A stretch of 64,000 nt of DNA, from contig NZ_WBOS01000006.1 of the NCBI RefSeq assembly GCF_008923245.1, forward strand, positions 124,001-188,000. The letters are read 5' to 3'. The translations under genes were made by a program, and so were the position numbers. Shown piece by piece: positions 52,521 to 62,573 of the stretch (position 1 is the first letter of the stretch; each line of letters begins with the position of its first letter). The stretch comes from Cytobacillus depressus (GTDB taxonomy: Bacteria; Bacillota; Bacilli; Bacillales; Cytobacillaceae). The notes under the pieces are model-generated. The model had not been told where the DNA came from. It did no database searches and saw nothing but the letters and a program-made list of their open reading frames with translations.

Positions 52521-52996
52521 TATTTTCTTCGTATTCCTATTTTACTGCCAGCTTCTTTAGGTTTTGGGAGAATTAACTGTTCTTTTGACAACTCCTCAAT
52601 TTTTGATAGAATCTTCTGAGGAAATGGAGCAGGGAGACCTTTATTCATGTCAATCCCCATTAGCATTTGTTCACTCGTTGCAAGTCGCTCACCATCCTCA
52701 TTTTCCATAACGAAAAAAACATGCAATCGTCTCGAATCAAAATCCAGCAGCTGTATGGTGATGAAAAGTCTTTGTCCTTGGCAAGCTTCCTTTAAATAGC
52801 ATAAATGTGTTTCTAAAGTGTATATCGAATATTGGTATTCTCCACGAAAGTTTGAATCTATTCCGAGCTCAATCATAAATTGGTCAACGGCTTTACTAAA
52901 TACGATGGCATAGGCAGCATCTGTCATATGTCCATTATAGTCAATCCATTCTTTACGAACATTTTCTAATAAAAGCTGGTTAGCATTAGTGCTCAT
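52520..52996 (-). CDS. acyl-CoA thioesterase of the carnitine operon (probable betainyl-CoA thioesterase)
   Basis: 158 aa, hotdog fold of the 4HBT type: EWIDYNGHMTDAAYAIVFSK with the catalytic Asp and the Asn-Gly-His of this group, then VFFVMENEDGERLATSEQML. Pseudomonas CdhB, in the operon with carnitine dehydrogenase, has the same DYNGHM start and hydrolyses betainyl-CoA to glycine betaine. Position as last gene after carnitine dehydrogenase and the beta-keto acid cleavage enzyme supports that role here. It starts 49 bases after the dehydrogenase stop; CGGAGG precedes the ATG. Confidence 0.85.
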   Translation of the reverse strand: MSTNANQLLLENVRKEWIDYNGHMTDAAYAIVFSKAVDQFMIELGIDSNFRGEYQYSIYTLETHLCYLKEACQGQRLFITIQLLDFDSRRLHVFFVMENEDGERLATSEQMLMGIDMNKGLPAPFPQKILSKIEELSKEQLILPKPKEAGSKIGIRRK

Positions 52997-53045
52997 CTTG
53001 GAACCTCCGACTATAGAAAAATGGGTCGATTCGTTTTAAAAAAGT

Positions 53046-54011
53046 TCAATATTTATTTCCAATTACCTTAGTATCAGGCCAGTATTTTTTCAGTAATTGC
53101 ATCAGTTCGATGAGGAAATCATCACGCCTTTGCTCGTATTCAGCAATAGTTGATCCGGTTGTTTGTTGTTCGCACCCATCAATGACTTTACTTTTAAGCG
53201 TTTCTGTTAGCTCGGGTGCTACTAGTTTCGTCCAGGGAAGTTTCAATGCAGGGCCAAATTGTTCCAGCATATGCTTCATTCCTTGTTCGCCACCAGCGAG
53301 ATGTAATGTTAAGAAGGGACCCATAAGTGCCCATCGTAACCCCGGACCATAGACAATGGCTGCATCTATTTCTTCGGTCGTTGCTACGCCATCATTGACA
53401 AGATGGAGGGCTTCTCGCCAAATGGCTTCCATCAGTCTGTCAGCGATATGGCCTTCAATTTCAGTCGAGATCAGTAACGGTTTCATAAAAATAGACTGGT
53501 AGAATTCATTCGCTATTTTCATCGTTTCTTTTGATGTTTTTTCCCCGCCGACAAGCTCAACGAGTGGGATTAAGTAAACAGGATTGAATGGATGGGCAAC
53601 AATGACTCTTTCCGGATGGAGGCAGTCATGCTGAAGAGTGCTTGGCTTTAATCCCGATGTACTTGATGCAATAATCGCGTCTAGCTTTGCGTACCGAGCA
53701 ATTTCAGATAAAACCTTTCTTTTTAAATCCTCTCGTTCAGGTACATTTTCTTGAATAAGATCAGCATCCATGACAGCTTTTGCTACATCAGGCTCAAACT
53801 TTAGGCGTGCTTTTGAGGCTCCTTCAGCTAGACCCTGTTTTTCTAAAGTTGGCCAAACTTGATCAATCATTTTACGCGTACGAATTTCGGCATCTTTGGC
53901 CGGATCTGTAGCAATTACATCCAATCCATTAGCGAGAAATCTGGCTATCCAGCCATTCCCAATGACACCTGTACCAACTACCGTGATTTTCTTGATTGTT
54001 TTGTTAGCCAT
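53046..54011 (-). CDS. L-carnitine dehydrogenase (3-hydroxyacyl-CoA dehydrogenase fold)
   Basis: About 321 aa from ATG 54011; a second ATG at 54029 overlaps the previous gene further. The NAD-binding VVGTGVIGNGWIARFLANGL is at the start; DQVWPTLEKQGLAEGASKAR, NVPEREDLKRKVLSEI, IASSTSGLKPSTLQ and HPFNPVYLIPLVELVGG are close to the pattern of bacterial L-carnitine dehydrogenase (EC 1.1.1.108), distinct from fatty-acid enzymes that have a CoA-binding layout. It oxidises carnitine to 3-dehydrocarnitine with NAD. It overlaps the end of the cleavage enzyme gene by a few bases. Confidence 0.9.
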   Translation of the reverse strand: MANKTIKKITVVGTGVIGNGWIARFLANGLDVIATDPAKDAEIRTRKMIDQVWPTLEKQGLAEGASKARLKFEPDVAKAVMDADLIQENVPEREDLKRKVLSEIARYAKLDAIIASSTSGLKPSTLQHDCLHPERVIVAHPFNPVYLIPLVELVGGEKTSKETMKIANEFYQSIFMKPLLISTEIEGHIADRLMEAIWREALHLVNDGVATTEEIDAAIVYGPGLRWALMGPFLTLHLAGGEQGMKHMLEQFGPALKLPWTKLVAPELTETLKSKVIDGCEQQTTGSTIAEYEQRRDDFLIELMQLLKKYWPDTKVIGNKY

Positions 54012-54906
54012 GTGTTTCTGCGTTTCCATTCGGATTTTTTAAACCTAAATGTTCTCTTGCTTCTTGAGGGGTCATCGGATCTACTCCGAGAATATTTAAG
54101 GTAGATACAACCTTATCCACTAATTGGGCGTTCGTTGCTAACACCCCTTTATCAAGATATAAATTATCCTCAAGCCCTACACGAATATTTCCGCCAAGCA
54201 GTATTGACTGTATCGCGATTGGCAACTGCATCCTTCCAATTCCAAAAGCTGACCAATGTGCATTTTCCGGTAGTTTATCTTTCATATATAGAATCGTTTC
54301 AACATCTGCATCTGCCCCCCACGGAATGCCAAGACAGAACTGGAACAATGGATCCCCGTCAATTAGCCCTTCATCAATCAATTGTTTAGCGAAACGCAAA
54401 TGTCCAGTATCAAAGCATTCTAGTTCAGGCTTAACCCCGCTTTGCTGAATAAGACGTGCCTGTTCACGAAGCCATTCTGTTGGACTAATGTAAAGCTGAT
54501 CACCAAAATTCATACTTCCACAATCGAGTGTACAAATCTCGGGCAATAGTAGTCCAACTGGTTCATGACGTTCCTGAGGTGTCTGCATATCTGTTCCCGG
54601 TCCACCTACGATTGGATTTTGTTCACTAGGGATCCAATCGCCGCCCCCTCCAGCAGTAATATTAAGAACAACATCCGGATCAGCCTCTCGTACCCTTTCT
54701 ACTACTTCTTGAAAAAGGTCCAGATCATGGCTGATCTGACCAGTTTGCGGATCGCGGACATGAATGTGAGCAATCGCCGCGCCAGCTTTAGCTGCTTCAA
54801 TAGCTGAATTAGCAATTTCCTCAGGCGTAATAGGGACATAGGGACTTTTCTTTGTCGTATCTCCGGCTCCAGTAATGGCACAAGTGATGATGACATTTTT
54901 ACGCAT
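54004..54906 (-). CDS. beta-keto acid cleavage enzyme (BKACE), probable dehydrocarnitine cleavage enzyme
   Basis: 300 aa from ATG 54906, preceded by GGGAGG; an earlier ATG at 54975 would bury this site. BKACE/DUF849 motifs: IITCAITGAGDTTKKSPYVP, the zinc-binding AHIHVRDPQTG, LNITAGGGG and CTLDCGSMNFGDQ, plus GAD and GNIRVGLEDN. The TIM-barrel enzyme transfers acetyl-CoA onto a beta-keto acid; in Pseudomonas CdhC it converts dehydrocarnitine and acetyl-CoA to acetoacetate and betainyl-CoA. First gene of the three-gene carnitine operon. Confidence 0.9.
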   Translation of the reverse strand: MRKNVIITCAITGAGDTTKKSPYVPITPEEIANSAIEAAKAGAAIAHIHVRDPQTGQISHDLDLFQEVVERVREADPDVVLNITAGGGGDWIPSEQNPIVGGPGTDMQTPQERHEPVGLLLPEICTLDCGSMNFGDQLYISPTEWLREQARLIQQSGVKPELECFDTGHLRFAKQLIDEGLIDGDPLFQFCLGIPWGADADVETILYMKDKLPENAHWSAFGIGRMQLPIAIQSILLGGNIRVGLEDNLYLDKGVLATNAQLVDKVVSTLNILGVDPMTPQEAREHLGLKNPNGNAETHG

Positions 54907-54964
54907 TTTTTTAAATCCTCCCATTTTAGTGACATTAATTCCATAATATTCGGAGCGTTTACTG

Positions 54965-55150
54965 TGTATGAACAACTCATGACAAGCGATTTAGATCCTT
55001 TATCGAAAAATGCTACCTATGCCCCGTTCATGAAGGTCGTTTTAGAAGCCACCATCGAAAAACGCTAACCATAAGTGTTTATGAGGTTCGTTTTAGCTGT
55101 CATCATCAAAAAACACCAACCATGACCCATTACCAAAGTCCGACGATGAT
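54965..55150. repeat. degenerate tandem array, 51-52-bp period (array C)
   Basis: ATCGAAAAATGCTACC (55002), ATCGAAAAACGCTAACC (55054) and ATCAAAAAACACCAACC (55105) recur at 51-52-bp spacing, with CGTTTTAG blocks between; an earlier block TCATGACAAGCGATTTAG (about 54977) is in phase. Block order and sequence (caccgtcAAAAACGagcACCATg versus caccatcgAAAAACGctaACCATa) agree with diverged units of the array at 38288-38850. It lies in the promoter region of the carnitine operon. Confidence 0.7.
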
Positions 55151-55170
55151 TAAGTTATACAAAAAAATAA

Positions 55171-55204
55171 AAAAAAGAAAATGAGTGGTTTCATTTTCTT
55201 TTTT
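55171..55204 (-). terminator. terminator of the GbsR-type gene
   Basis: On the minus strand AAAAGAAAATG pairs with CATTTTCTTTT, followed by a long T-run. Confidence 0.8.
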
Positions 55205-55227
55205 GCGGTATTCATTATTTTGCATGG

Positions 55228-55764
55228 CTATGGCTTTGGAACATGTTTAAAGATTTCCCCGCTATCAAAGAATTCTACTAAGCGGCTAAGCCATTGGTAG
55301 TAATCAAGCCATTCCTTCGTTTCTTTCAGCAGAGTATTTATTTTTTGCTCTGTCTCATCATCGATTACGCTATTTTCGAGTATGTCATTTAATTCGACAG
55401 AAAGCTTTTTCTCGAATGATTTGTTCCTATTGATTGTTTTCCGCCAGTTTGAAGTAAACAAAGAAATAAAGGTTTGGTAATAATCCTGTTCTACATTATA
55501 TAAATCTTTCCGGACTCCTTTTTCAAAAACCTTATCGGCAATATTCAGATCGACCATTTCTCGAACAACTTGACTCATTCGGGTTTTACTCATCCCTGTT
55601 TCAGCCGATAATTCGTCGAGGGTCATCGGCTTTCTATTTATATAAATAATTCCGAGTACACGTCCAACTGTCGAGGAAACACCGTATGCATGCATATTTT
55701 CTGCTATTTTTTCGATAAATTGATCTTCAATATGCTTGATTTTTAAAAGAGACTTTTCCACCAT
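55228..55764 (-). CDS. GbsR-family transcriptional regulator (choline/carnitine response)
   Basis: 178 aa from ATG 55764, placed 9 bases after GGAAGG; the ATG at 55773 is too close. The MarR-like winged helix has LGIIYINRKPMTLDELSAET followed by GMSKTRMSQVVREM, the GbsR pattern, and a C-terminal helical effector domain (KEWLDYYQWLSRLVEFFDSG) with aromatic residues suited to bind trimethylammonium groups. B. subtilis GbsR and OpcR (about 180 aa) repress betaine synthesis and choline uptake genes. It is divergent from the opuC-type operon and upstream of the carnitine operon, so it probably controls both or at least uptake. Confidence 0.88.
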   Translation of the reverse strand: MVEKSLLKIKHIEDQFIEKIAENMHAYGVSSTVGRVLGIIYINRKPMTLDELSAETGMSKTRMSQVVREMVDLNIADKVFEKGVRKDLYNVEQDYYQTFISLFTSNWRKTINRNKSFEKKLSVELNDILENSVIDDETEQKINTLLKETKEWLDYYQWLSRLVEFFDSGEIFKHVPKP

Positions 55765-55908
55765 AACGATCATCCTTCCAATCGCTAACTTACATAGTCA
55801 CTGTAACATATTTTTCTTAAATCGGTAAATGAGGATCAGGCAGTATAAGGGAAGATATTGGAGCATTATTAAGAAAAATAGATTATCAGTATTGGTCAGG
55901 TATTAATA

Positions 55909-55974
55909 CGTGCAAATATCGTGCAATACGTACAGTTTATAAACTTTTTATTTTACAAAGTTCACAATATAATA
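55909..55974 (+). promoter_or_regulatory. control region of the opuC-type operon
   Basis: Direct repeats CGTGCAA at 55909-55915 and 55920-55926 are 11 bp (one helical turn) apart; a palindrome GTTTATAAAC lies at 55935-55944; a TATAAT -10 box is at 55968-55973 with a weak -35. These are candidate GbsR-type operators next to the promoter. Confidence 0.4.
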
Positions 55975-56047
55975 GAAGAGTAACGAAATTTTTTGAATAT
56001 TTCACAAAAAAGCTACAATCTCATTTAATTATTTGGAGGTGCGTTAA

Positions 56048-57187
56048 ATGCTGAAATTTGATCATGTTTCAAAAACTTATAAAGGAGGGAAAAAAGCAGT
56101 AAGCGATTTATGCTTAGACTTTAAAAAAGGAGAGTTTATTGTATTTATTGGCCCGAGCGGCTGTGGAAAAACCACTACGATGAAAATGATAAACCGCTTA
56201 ATCGAGCCGTCTGAAGGAAGCATCTATATTGATGGAGAGAATATTATGGACAAAGATCCTGTCCAGCTTAGACGAGAGATTGGCTATGTTATCCAGCAAA
56301 TAGGTTTGTTTCCGCATATGACGATTCAAGAAAATATTTCGCTCGTCCCCAAATTATTAAAATGGCCAGAGGAAAAACGCCGTTCTCGGGCAAGGGAATT
56401 ATTAGAGCTTGTGGACATGACTCCAGATTATTTAGACAGATTTCCACATGAACTAAGTGGGGGGCAGCAACAGCGAATTGGGGTTTTACGGGCCCTTGCC
56501 GCTGATCAGCCTTTGATTTTAATGGATGAACCATTTGGAGCCCTAGATCCAATCACTCGAGATTCCTTACAGGAAGAATTTAAGAAATTACAAAAAAAAC
56601 TAGGAAAAACGATTGTGTTTGTCACCCATGATATGGATGAAGCACTGAAGCTCGCTGATAAAATTGTGATCATGCGTAACGGACAATTAGTCCAATGTGG
56701 GACACCTGACGAAATTCTGCTTAATCCGGTAAATGAGTTTGTCGAGGAGTTTATCGGAAAAGAACGGTTAGTACAGGCAAGGCCAAACATACAAACCGTT
56801 AAACAAATTATGAATCCTAATCCGATTACGATTTCAAGGGATCGCTCTTTATCAGAGGCCATACAGCTGATGAAGTATCATCGCGTTGACTCCTTGCTTA
56901 TTATTAATGAAAAACGTGAACTCAGGGGATATATTGATGTCGAAATGATTGATCAAAACCGCAGGAAAGCAAGCTTTGTTTCTGACGTCTTTGAAACAAA
57001 TCTCTTAACTGTCAATCAAGATACACTTGTTCGAGATACCGTTCGTAAAATCCTGAAAAAAGGAATGAAATATGTTCCCGTTGTAGACAATCAGAAGCGG
57101 CTTGTTGGAATTGTAACGAGAGCTAGTCTTGTAGATATTGTCTATGACTCTATTTGGGGAGAAGATGACTTATCCCAATCTGTATAA
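56048..57187 (+). CDS. opuCA: glycine betaine/carnitine/choline ABC importer, ATPase with CBS domains
   Basis: 379 aa. Walker A GPSGCGKT (35-42), signature LSGGQQQR, Walker B LILMDEPFGALDP, then two CBS domains in the last ~130 residues (MNPNPITISRDRSLSEAIQL and VFETNLLTVNQDTLVRDT). OpuCA/OpuBA use CBS domains to sense ionic strength or nucleotides. Followed at 16-base spacing by a permease, binding protein and second permease, the OpuC order. ATG 56048 follows TTGGAGG. Likely controlled by the divergent GbsR-type gene. Confidence 0.95.
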   Translation: MLKFDHVSKTYKGGKKAVSDLCLDFKKGEFIVFIGPSGCGKTTTMKMINRLIEPSEGSIYIDGENIMDKDPVQLRREIGYVIQQIGLFPHMTIQENISLVPKLLKWPEEKRRSRARELLELVDMTPDYLDRFPHELSGGQQQRIGVLRALAADQPLILMDEPFGALDPITRDSLQEEFKKLQKKLGKTIVFVTHDMDEALKLADKIVIMRNGQLVQCGTPDEILLNPVNEFVEEFIGKERLVQARPNIQTVKQIMNPNPITISRDRSLSEAIQLMKYHRVDSLLIINEKRELRGYIDVEMIDQNRRKASFVSDVFETNLLTVNQDTLVRDTVRKILKKGMKYVPVVDNQKRLVGIVTRASLVDIVYDSIWGEDDLSQSV

Positions 57188-57202
57188 AAGGAGGGAAAAG
57201 CT

Positions 57203-57856
57203 TTGGGAGATATTTTTACATTTTTTCATAGTTATGGTTCTGAAATGCTGTTTAAAACATGGGAGCATTTATATATTTCGTTAATTGCTGCAGCTTTAGG
57301 AATATTGATAGCCGTTCCGCTTGGAATTGCCCTTACTCGTGTCCCGAAATTGGCAGGTGCAGTAATGGGAGTATTAGGAGTCATCCAAACATTTCCTAGC
57401 TTTGCTATTCTCGCTTTTTTTATTCCTATTCTAGGTGTGGGTAAAGTCCCAGCCATTATTGCTTTGTTTTTCTATTCAGTCCTACCTATCTTGAGAAACA
57501 CGTATACAGGAGTTCAAGGTGTGAAAAGAAGCTTGCTTGAAGCTGGCCGCGGGATGGGTATGACTGGGTGGGAAAGAATTCGGTATGTGGAATTGCCGCT
57601 TGCGATTCCTGTCATCATGGCGGGAATCCGGTTATCCACTGTTTATTTGATCGGATGGGCAACGCTGGCATCCTATATTGGTGCTGGCGGACTAGGTGAT
57701 TATATTTTTAGCGGTCTAAATTTATATCAGCCAGAATTCATTATTGCAGGAGCGATACCAGTAACAATTCTAGCATTATTAACGGATCTTCTTTTAGGGA
57801 GGATTGAGGAGTGGGTAACTCCTAAAGGAATCATGAAGATGAAGGAAGCTGCTTAG
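57203..57856 (+). CDS. opuCB: OpuC-type permease subunit
   Basis: 217 aa from TTG 57203, preceded by AAAGGAGG. Six helices and the EAA loop [20 protein letters not shown] that contacts the ATPase. Conserved [13 protein letters not shown] and [13 protein letters not shown] are characteristic of OpuCB/OpuBB. It pairs with the second permease at 58810 to form a heterodimeric channel. Confidence 0.93.
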   Translation: MGDIFTFFHSYGSEMLFKTWEHLYISLIAAALGILIAVPLGIALTRVPKLAGAVMGVLGVIQTFPSFAILAFFIPILGVGKVPAIIALFFYSVLPILRNTYTGVQGVKRSLLEAGRGMGMTGWERIRYVELPLAIPVIMAGIRLSTVYLIGWATLASYIGAGGLGDYIFSGLNLYQPEFIIAGAIPVTILALLTDLLLGRIEEWVTPKGIMKMKEAA

Positions 57857-57871
57857 AAAGGGGACATTTAG

Positions 57872-58795
<924 letters not shown>

Positions 58796-58809
58796 GAGGT
58801 GTCACGAAA

Positions 58810-59487
58810 TTGGAAACGATTCATGAGATACTACACTATTATTCTCAAAATGCCGGCTATGTGTGGGAGCAGTTTTATCGTCACTTTTTAATGTCTGTCT
58901 ATGGTGTATTATTTGCTGCCATCGTTGCGATTCCAGTAGGCATTTTAATTGCAAGACATCATAAGTTAAGCACCTGGGTTATCTCGCTCGCAAACATTAT
59001 TCAAACCATCCCAGCATTGGCGATGCTTGCCGTCCTAATGCTTGTGATGGGGCTCGGTACGAATACAGTCATATTTGCGCTATTTCTTTATTCCTTGTTG
59101 CCAATTATAAAGAACACATATACAGGTATAAGGAATGTTGACCCCGCCCTGCTTGAATCAGGGAAAGCCATGGGGATGACGAAGTTTCAAGTGCTGCGGA
59201 TGGTCGAGCTTCCGCTTGCATTGTCCGTCATTATGGCAGGTCTGCGAATGGCTCTCGTTATCACAATTGGCGTGGCGACCATTGGGACATTTATCGGTGC
59301 TGGCGGGTTAGGTGATATTATTTTGCGCGGAACGAATGCAACAGATGGAACAGCGATCATCCTGGCTGGGGCCATCCCAACAGCTTTAATGGCAGTTGTT
59401 GCAGATATTGTGATGGGATTTGTGGAAAAACAGTTATCGCCTACTAAGAAAAGGAAAGTGAAGCTTCAGCAAAATACGGCTGCATAA
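58810..59487 (+). CDS. opuCD: OpuC-type permease subunit
   Basis: 225 aa from TTG 58810, preceded by AGGAGGTG. Six helices; EAA loop [40 protein letters not shown] near the end. It completes the OpuC-type importer. A terminator at 59499-59533 ends the four-gene transcript. Confidence 0.93.
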   Translation: METIHEILHYYSQNAGYVWEQFYRHFLMSVYGVLFAAIVAIPVGILIARHHKLSTWVISLANIIQTIPALAMLAVLMLVMGLGTNTVIFALFLYSLLPIIKNTYTGIRNVDPALLESGKAMGMTKFQVLRMVELPLALSVIMAGLRMALVITIGVATIGTFIGAGGLGDIILRGTNATDGTAIILAGAIPTALMAVVADIVMGFVEKQLSPTKKRKVKLQQNTAA

Positions 59488-59498
59488 TTACTTTTTAT

Positions 59499-59533
59499 AT
59501 CCATCCAGAAATGATTACTGGGTGGATTTTTTC
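59499..59533 (+). terminator. terminator of the opuC-type operon
   Basis: ATCCATCCAG, loop, CTGGGTGGAT (one G-T pair), then TTTTTT. Confidence 0.8.
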
Positions 59534-59574
59534 TAGAAAAAGAAGCTACTAGATTGTTAGAAGGAGGAGCTCTT

Positions 59575-61326
59575 ATGAAAATTGAGCAGATTATATTAGA
59601 AAAAAATATTCCTTGTCAAATGCGTGATGGAGTTACACTATATGCGGATATTTATCGGCCGAATATCGAGGGGAAGTTTCCTGTTCTTTTAACACGATTG
59701 CCTTATAATAAGGATTTGCCATTTTATTCTCACCGGTATTTGGATACGAATCGCCTAGTGCAAAATGGCTACATCGTCATTATTCAGGATGTTAGAGGCA
59801 GGTTTGCCTCTGAAGGCCAATTTTATCCATTTATCTACGAGGCAGAGGATGGTTATGATACGGTCGAGTGGGCGGCCTCTTTGCCATATTCTAGCGGTGA
59901 AGTAGGAATGTTTGGATTATCCTACTATGGCTTTACGCAATTATTAGCTGCAACGGAAAAACCACCGCACTTAAAGGCGATTGCTCCGGCGATGACCTTG
60001 TCGGACTGGCGGAACAACTCCATTGAAAGCAACGGAAAATTTCTTGTCGGCTCATCTGAAACTTGGGCACTTGAATCAGTCGCGCCAGATGAATTAAAAA
60101 GAAAATACGGTAATACCGAAGAATTCGCAGCGATGATGGATAAAACGGCTGAATTTTACAATCAGATTGAGGAGTGGTATCGGTTTAAGCCGATTAATAA
60201 ATGGCCCCCACTGAAAGAGTTAGGAGTGGCCAATTATTTCTTCGATTTGCTTGATAGTGACACAAATGAATTCAACTGGAATCGTGCTAGCATTATAGAA
60301 GAATATGAGAATATCCAAATCCCTGCCTTACATATAGCTGGATGGTATGATAACTTTTTACAGCCGACGATCCAGAATTATTCAGAAATAAAAAAGAAAG
60401 GCCACTCAAGTCAGAAATTGATCATTGGTCCGTGGGGTCATGGTGTTTTCAGCAATCAGCTTGGGGAACGAAATTTTGGCATCCATGCCTCTGGCGACTG
60501 GATTGATCAGAAGGAGGATTTGACAGACCTGCATATTCGCTGGTTTGACAAATGGATAAAAGGCAAGGAGACAGTGAGTGATCAAGAAGCACCCATCCAG
60601 ATTTTTGTGATGGGGATCAATCAATGGCGAAACGAAAATGAATGGCCATTAGCGCGAACTAACTATACTCCTTATTATTTCCATAGTGAAGGGAACGCGA
60701 ATACACGCTTTGGTGATGGAAAATTAAGCATGGAAAAGCCAGTTAATGACACATGTGATACTTACCTCTACGACCCATCAAACCCAGTTCCGACAAGTGG
60801 AGGTGGAACATTATTTGCTGGAGTTCAGACAATGGGACCTCGCAATCAATGTAAGATTGAAGAAAGAGAGGATGTTTTAGTCTATACGTCTGAACCTCTG
60901 CAAAAGGAGCTTGAAGTAACGGGGCCAATTAAGATAAGGCTTTGGGCAGAAACAGATGCTAAGGACACTGATTTTACGGCAAAGCTAATCGATGTTTTAC
61001 CAGATGGAACAGCCTATAATTTAACAGATGGAATTGTCCGTGCCAAGTATCGAAATGGAGAGAAAGAGGAAGAAGGGATTCAAGCTAAAATCATCCAATA
61101 TGAGATAGACCTATGGGCAACAAGCAATGTATTTCTGCCTGGTCATCGTATTAGAGTAGAAATCTCCTCAAGTAACTTTCCGCGTTTCGATGCTAATTTG
61201 AATACCAGAGAGTCTATGATTAACAGTGAGGAATTTATTACTGCTAAGCAAATCATCTACCATAATGAGGAATATCCATCACATATCATATTGCCGGTTA
61301 TTCCTGAAAGGGAAAAAGGGGTCTAA
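59575..61326 (+). CDS. CocE/NonD-family esterase or X-Pro peptidase-like hydrolase
   Basis: 583 aa from ATG 59575, preceded by AAGGAGG. N-terminal alpha/beta hydrolase with nucleophile Ser116 in GMFGLSYYGFTQLLA, oxyanion-type QDVRGRFASEGQFYPF, Asp/His completion in HIAGWYDNFLQPT and GPWGHGVFS; C-terminal jelly-roll galactose-binding-like domain (about 340-583). CocE/NonD/S15 enzymes cleave esters or Xaa-Pro peptides. Position after the importer suggests, as inference, hydrolysis of choline or acylcarnitine esters, a role filled in Pseudomonas by the unrelated HocS. A terminator separates it from opuCD, so it may have its own promoter. Confidence 0.85.
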   Translation: MKIEQIILEKNIPCQMRDGVTLYADIYRPNIEGKFPVLLTRLPYNKDLPFYSHRYLDTNRLVQNGYIVIIQDVRGRFASEGQFYPFIYEAEDGYDTVEWAASLPYSSGEVGMFGLSYYGFTQLLAATEKPPHLKAIAPAMTLSDWRNNSIESNGKFLVGSSETWALESVAPDELKRKYGNTEEFAAMMDKTAEFYNQIEEWYRFKPINKWPPLKELGVANYFFDLLDSDTNEFNWNRASIIEEYENIQIPALHIAGWYDNFLQPTIQNYSEIKKKGHSSQKLIIGPWGHGVFSNQLGERNFGIHASGDWIDQKEDLTDLHIRWFDKWIKGKETVSDQEAPIQIFVMGINQWRNENEWPLARTNYTPYYFHSEGNANTRFGDGKLSMEKPVNDTCDTYLYDPSNPVPTSGGGTLFAGVQTMGPRNQCKIEEREDVLVYTSEPLQKELEVTGPIKIRLWAETDAKDTDFTAKLIDVLPDGTAYNLTDGIVRAKYRNGEKEEEGIQAKIIQYEIDLWATSNVFLPGHRIRVEISSSNFPRFDANLNTRESMINSEEFITAKQIIYHNEEYPSHIILPVIPEREKGV

Positions 61327-61365
61327 AGGCAGCAAAAGCAGAGTTCATGAAGGCCTTCAAAAAAC

Positions 61366-61392
61366 AAAGCCAGGTATAGGACCTGGCTTTTA
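61366..61392. terminator. bidirectional terminator
   Basis: AAAGCCAGGT, loop ATAGG, ACCTGGCTTT between converging genes. Confidence 0.85.
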
Positions 61393-61398
61393 CTATTG

Positions 61399-62301
61399 TT
61401 AAGCCACTTTTTCGGAAGTTGGCTGCCGCTGTTTTTTTCCTAAAAGATTAACGACTAAAACACCAGAAATGGCAATCATTCCGCCAATAATGGTCACGGT
61501 GCTCGGCCATTCGTTAAGCCAGATCCAAGCAATTATGATAACAAATACTGGTTCAATATAGAGCATGCTTGTAACAGAACTTGCTTTTCCCATGGAAAGA
61601 GCAATTGCCCAAGTTACGTAGCCAATCGCTGCAGGAAAGATACCAACATAAATTGTTGATAAATGTGCTTCCAATGTGGCGTGCTGAATTTCTTGAAAGA
61701 GACCTGGCGAGAAAATAAGAAAAGGAATTGTACCAATCCATGTAAAATAAGCTGTTAGCTCAATCGGACGATAGCGATTAAAAAGCGGCTTTTGATAAAC
61801 AAAGAATATCGATGTGGCAATCGCTGACATTAGCAATAATAGTACTCCTTGAGATGCATTCACTGAAGAACCAGTTGTTCCTAATGTGATGATAGCAATC
61901 CCTGTAAACCCCATTCCTAATCCAATCCATCCGAATAGGCCAAGTCGTTCTTTAAGCACGATTACCGCAATAATGGCTGAGAAAACAGGAGCGGAGCATA
62001 TAATCATGCCTGTTGTACCTGCTGATACGGTTTGTTCCCCGAAAGTGACCCCAATGTGATAAATACTTATTCCAATCCAGCTAAGAACGGTGATTTTTAG
62101 GAGATCCGCCTTTTTAGGGAAGCTAAATTTCACACCCGGCCAAAGCGCATAAAGGATAAAGATAGACGAGGCAATGAGATATCGAATGAGTACGAGATGG
62201 CCAGAAGAATAGCCACCTAGTAAACTAGCGCGAATAGCAGGAAAAGTAGATCCCCAAATGATAACCGTAAATAAAGCCAATAAAAATGCCTTGGCGTTCA
62301 A
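61399..62301 (-). CDS. EamA/DMT-family transporter
   Basis: 300 aa from TTG 62301, preceded by AAGGGGTGAG; the ATG at 62328 places that site inside. Ten helices in two EamA repeats (FTVIIWGSTFPAIRASLLGG, LLLLMSAIATSIFFVYQ; motif ALSMGKASSVTSMLYIEPVF). Exports or imports small metabolites; substrate unknown. It is convergent with the esterase gene and second of two EamA proteins in the window, with only distant similarity to that at 7603. Confidence 0.85.
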   Translation of the reverse strand: MNAKAFLLALFTVIIWGSTFPAIRASLLGGYSSGHLVLIRYLIASSIFILYALWPGVKFSFPKKADLLKITVLSWIGISIYHIGVTFGEQTVSAGTTGMIICSAPVFSAIIAVIVLKERLGLFGWIGLGMGFTGIAIITLGTTGSSVNASQGVLLLLMSAIATSIFFVYQKPLFNRYRPIELTAYFTWIGTIPFLIFSPGLFQEIQHATLEAHLSTIYVGIFPAAIGYVTWAIALSMGKASSVTSMLYIEPVFVIIIAWIWLNEWPSTVTIIGGMIAISGVLVVNLLGKKQRQPTSEKVA

Positions 62302-62573
62302 AGTGCTCACCCCTTTACATAACGACATGTTGATTCCATAAAAAGGTTATCACGGGTTTGAAAATGTTGCAATCTTGTTTTTACTTTAATATCCATTCTT
62401 CATTTTCAATAAAACAACCATTTTAGTTTGAATTTTGAAACAGCCTAAAACTAATTATGTGATATACTTCATATTAGTAAAATTAATGCAAAGTATATAA
62501 AATATGGGGAATGGCCTTATATATCGGTTATCAAGTGATCAATTAGATGGTGACAATGAGAAAGGAAATTTCA

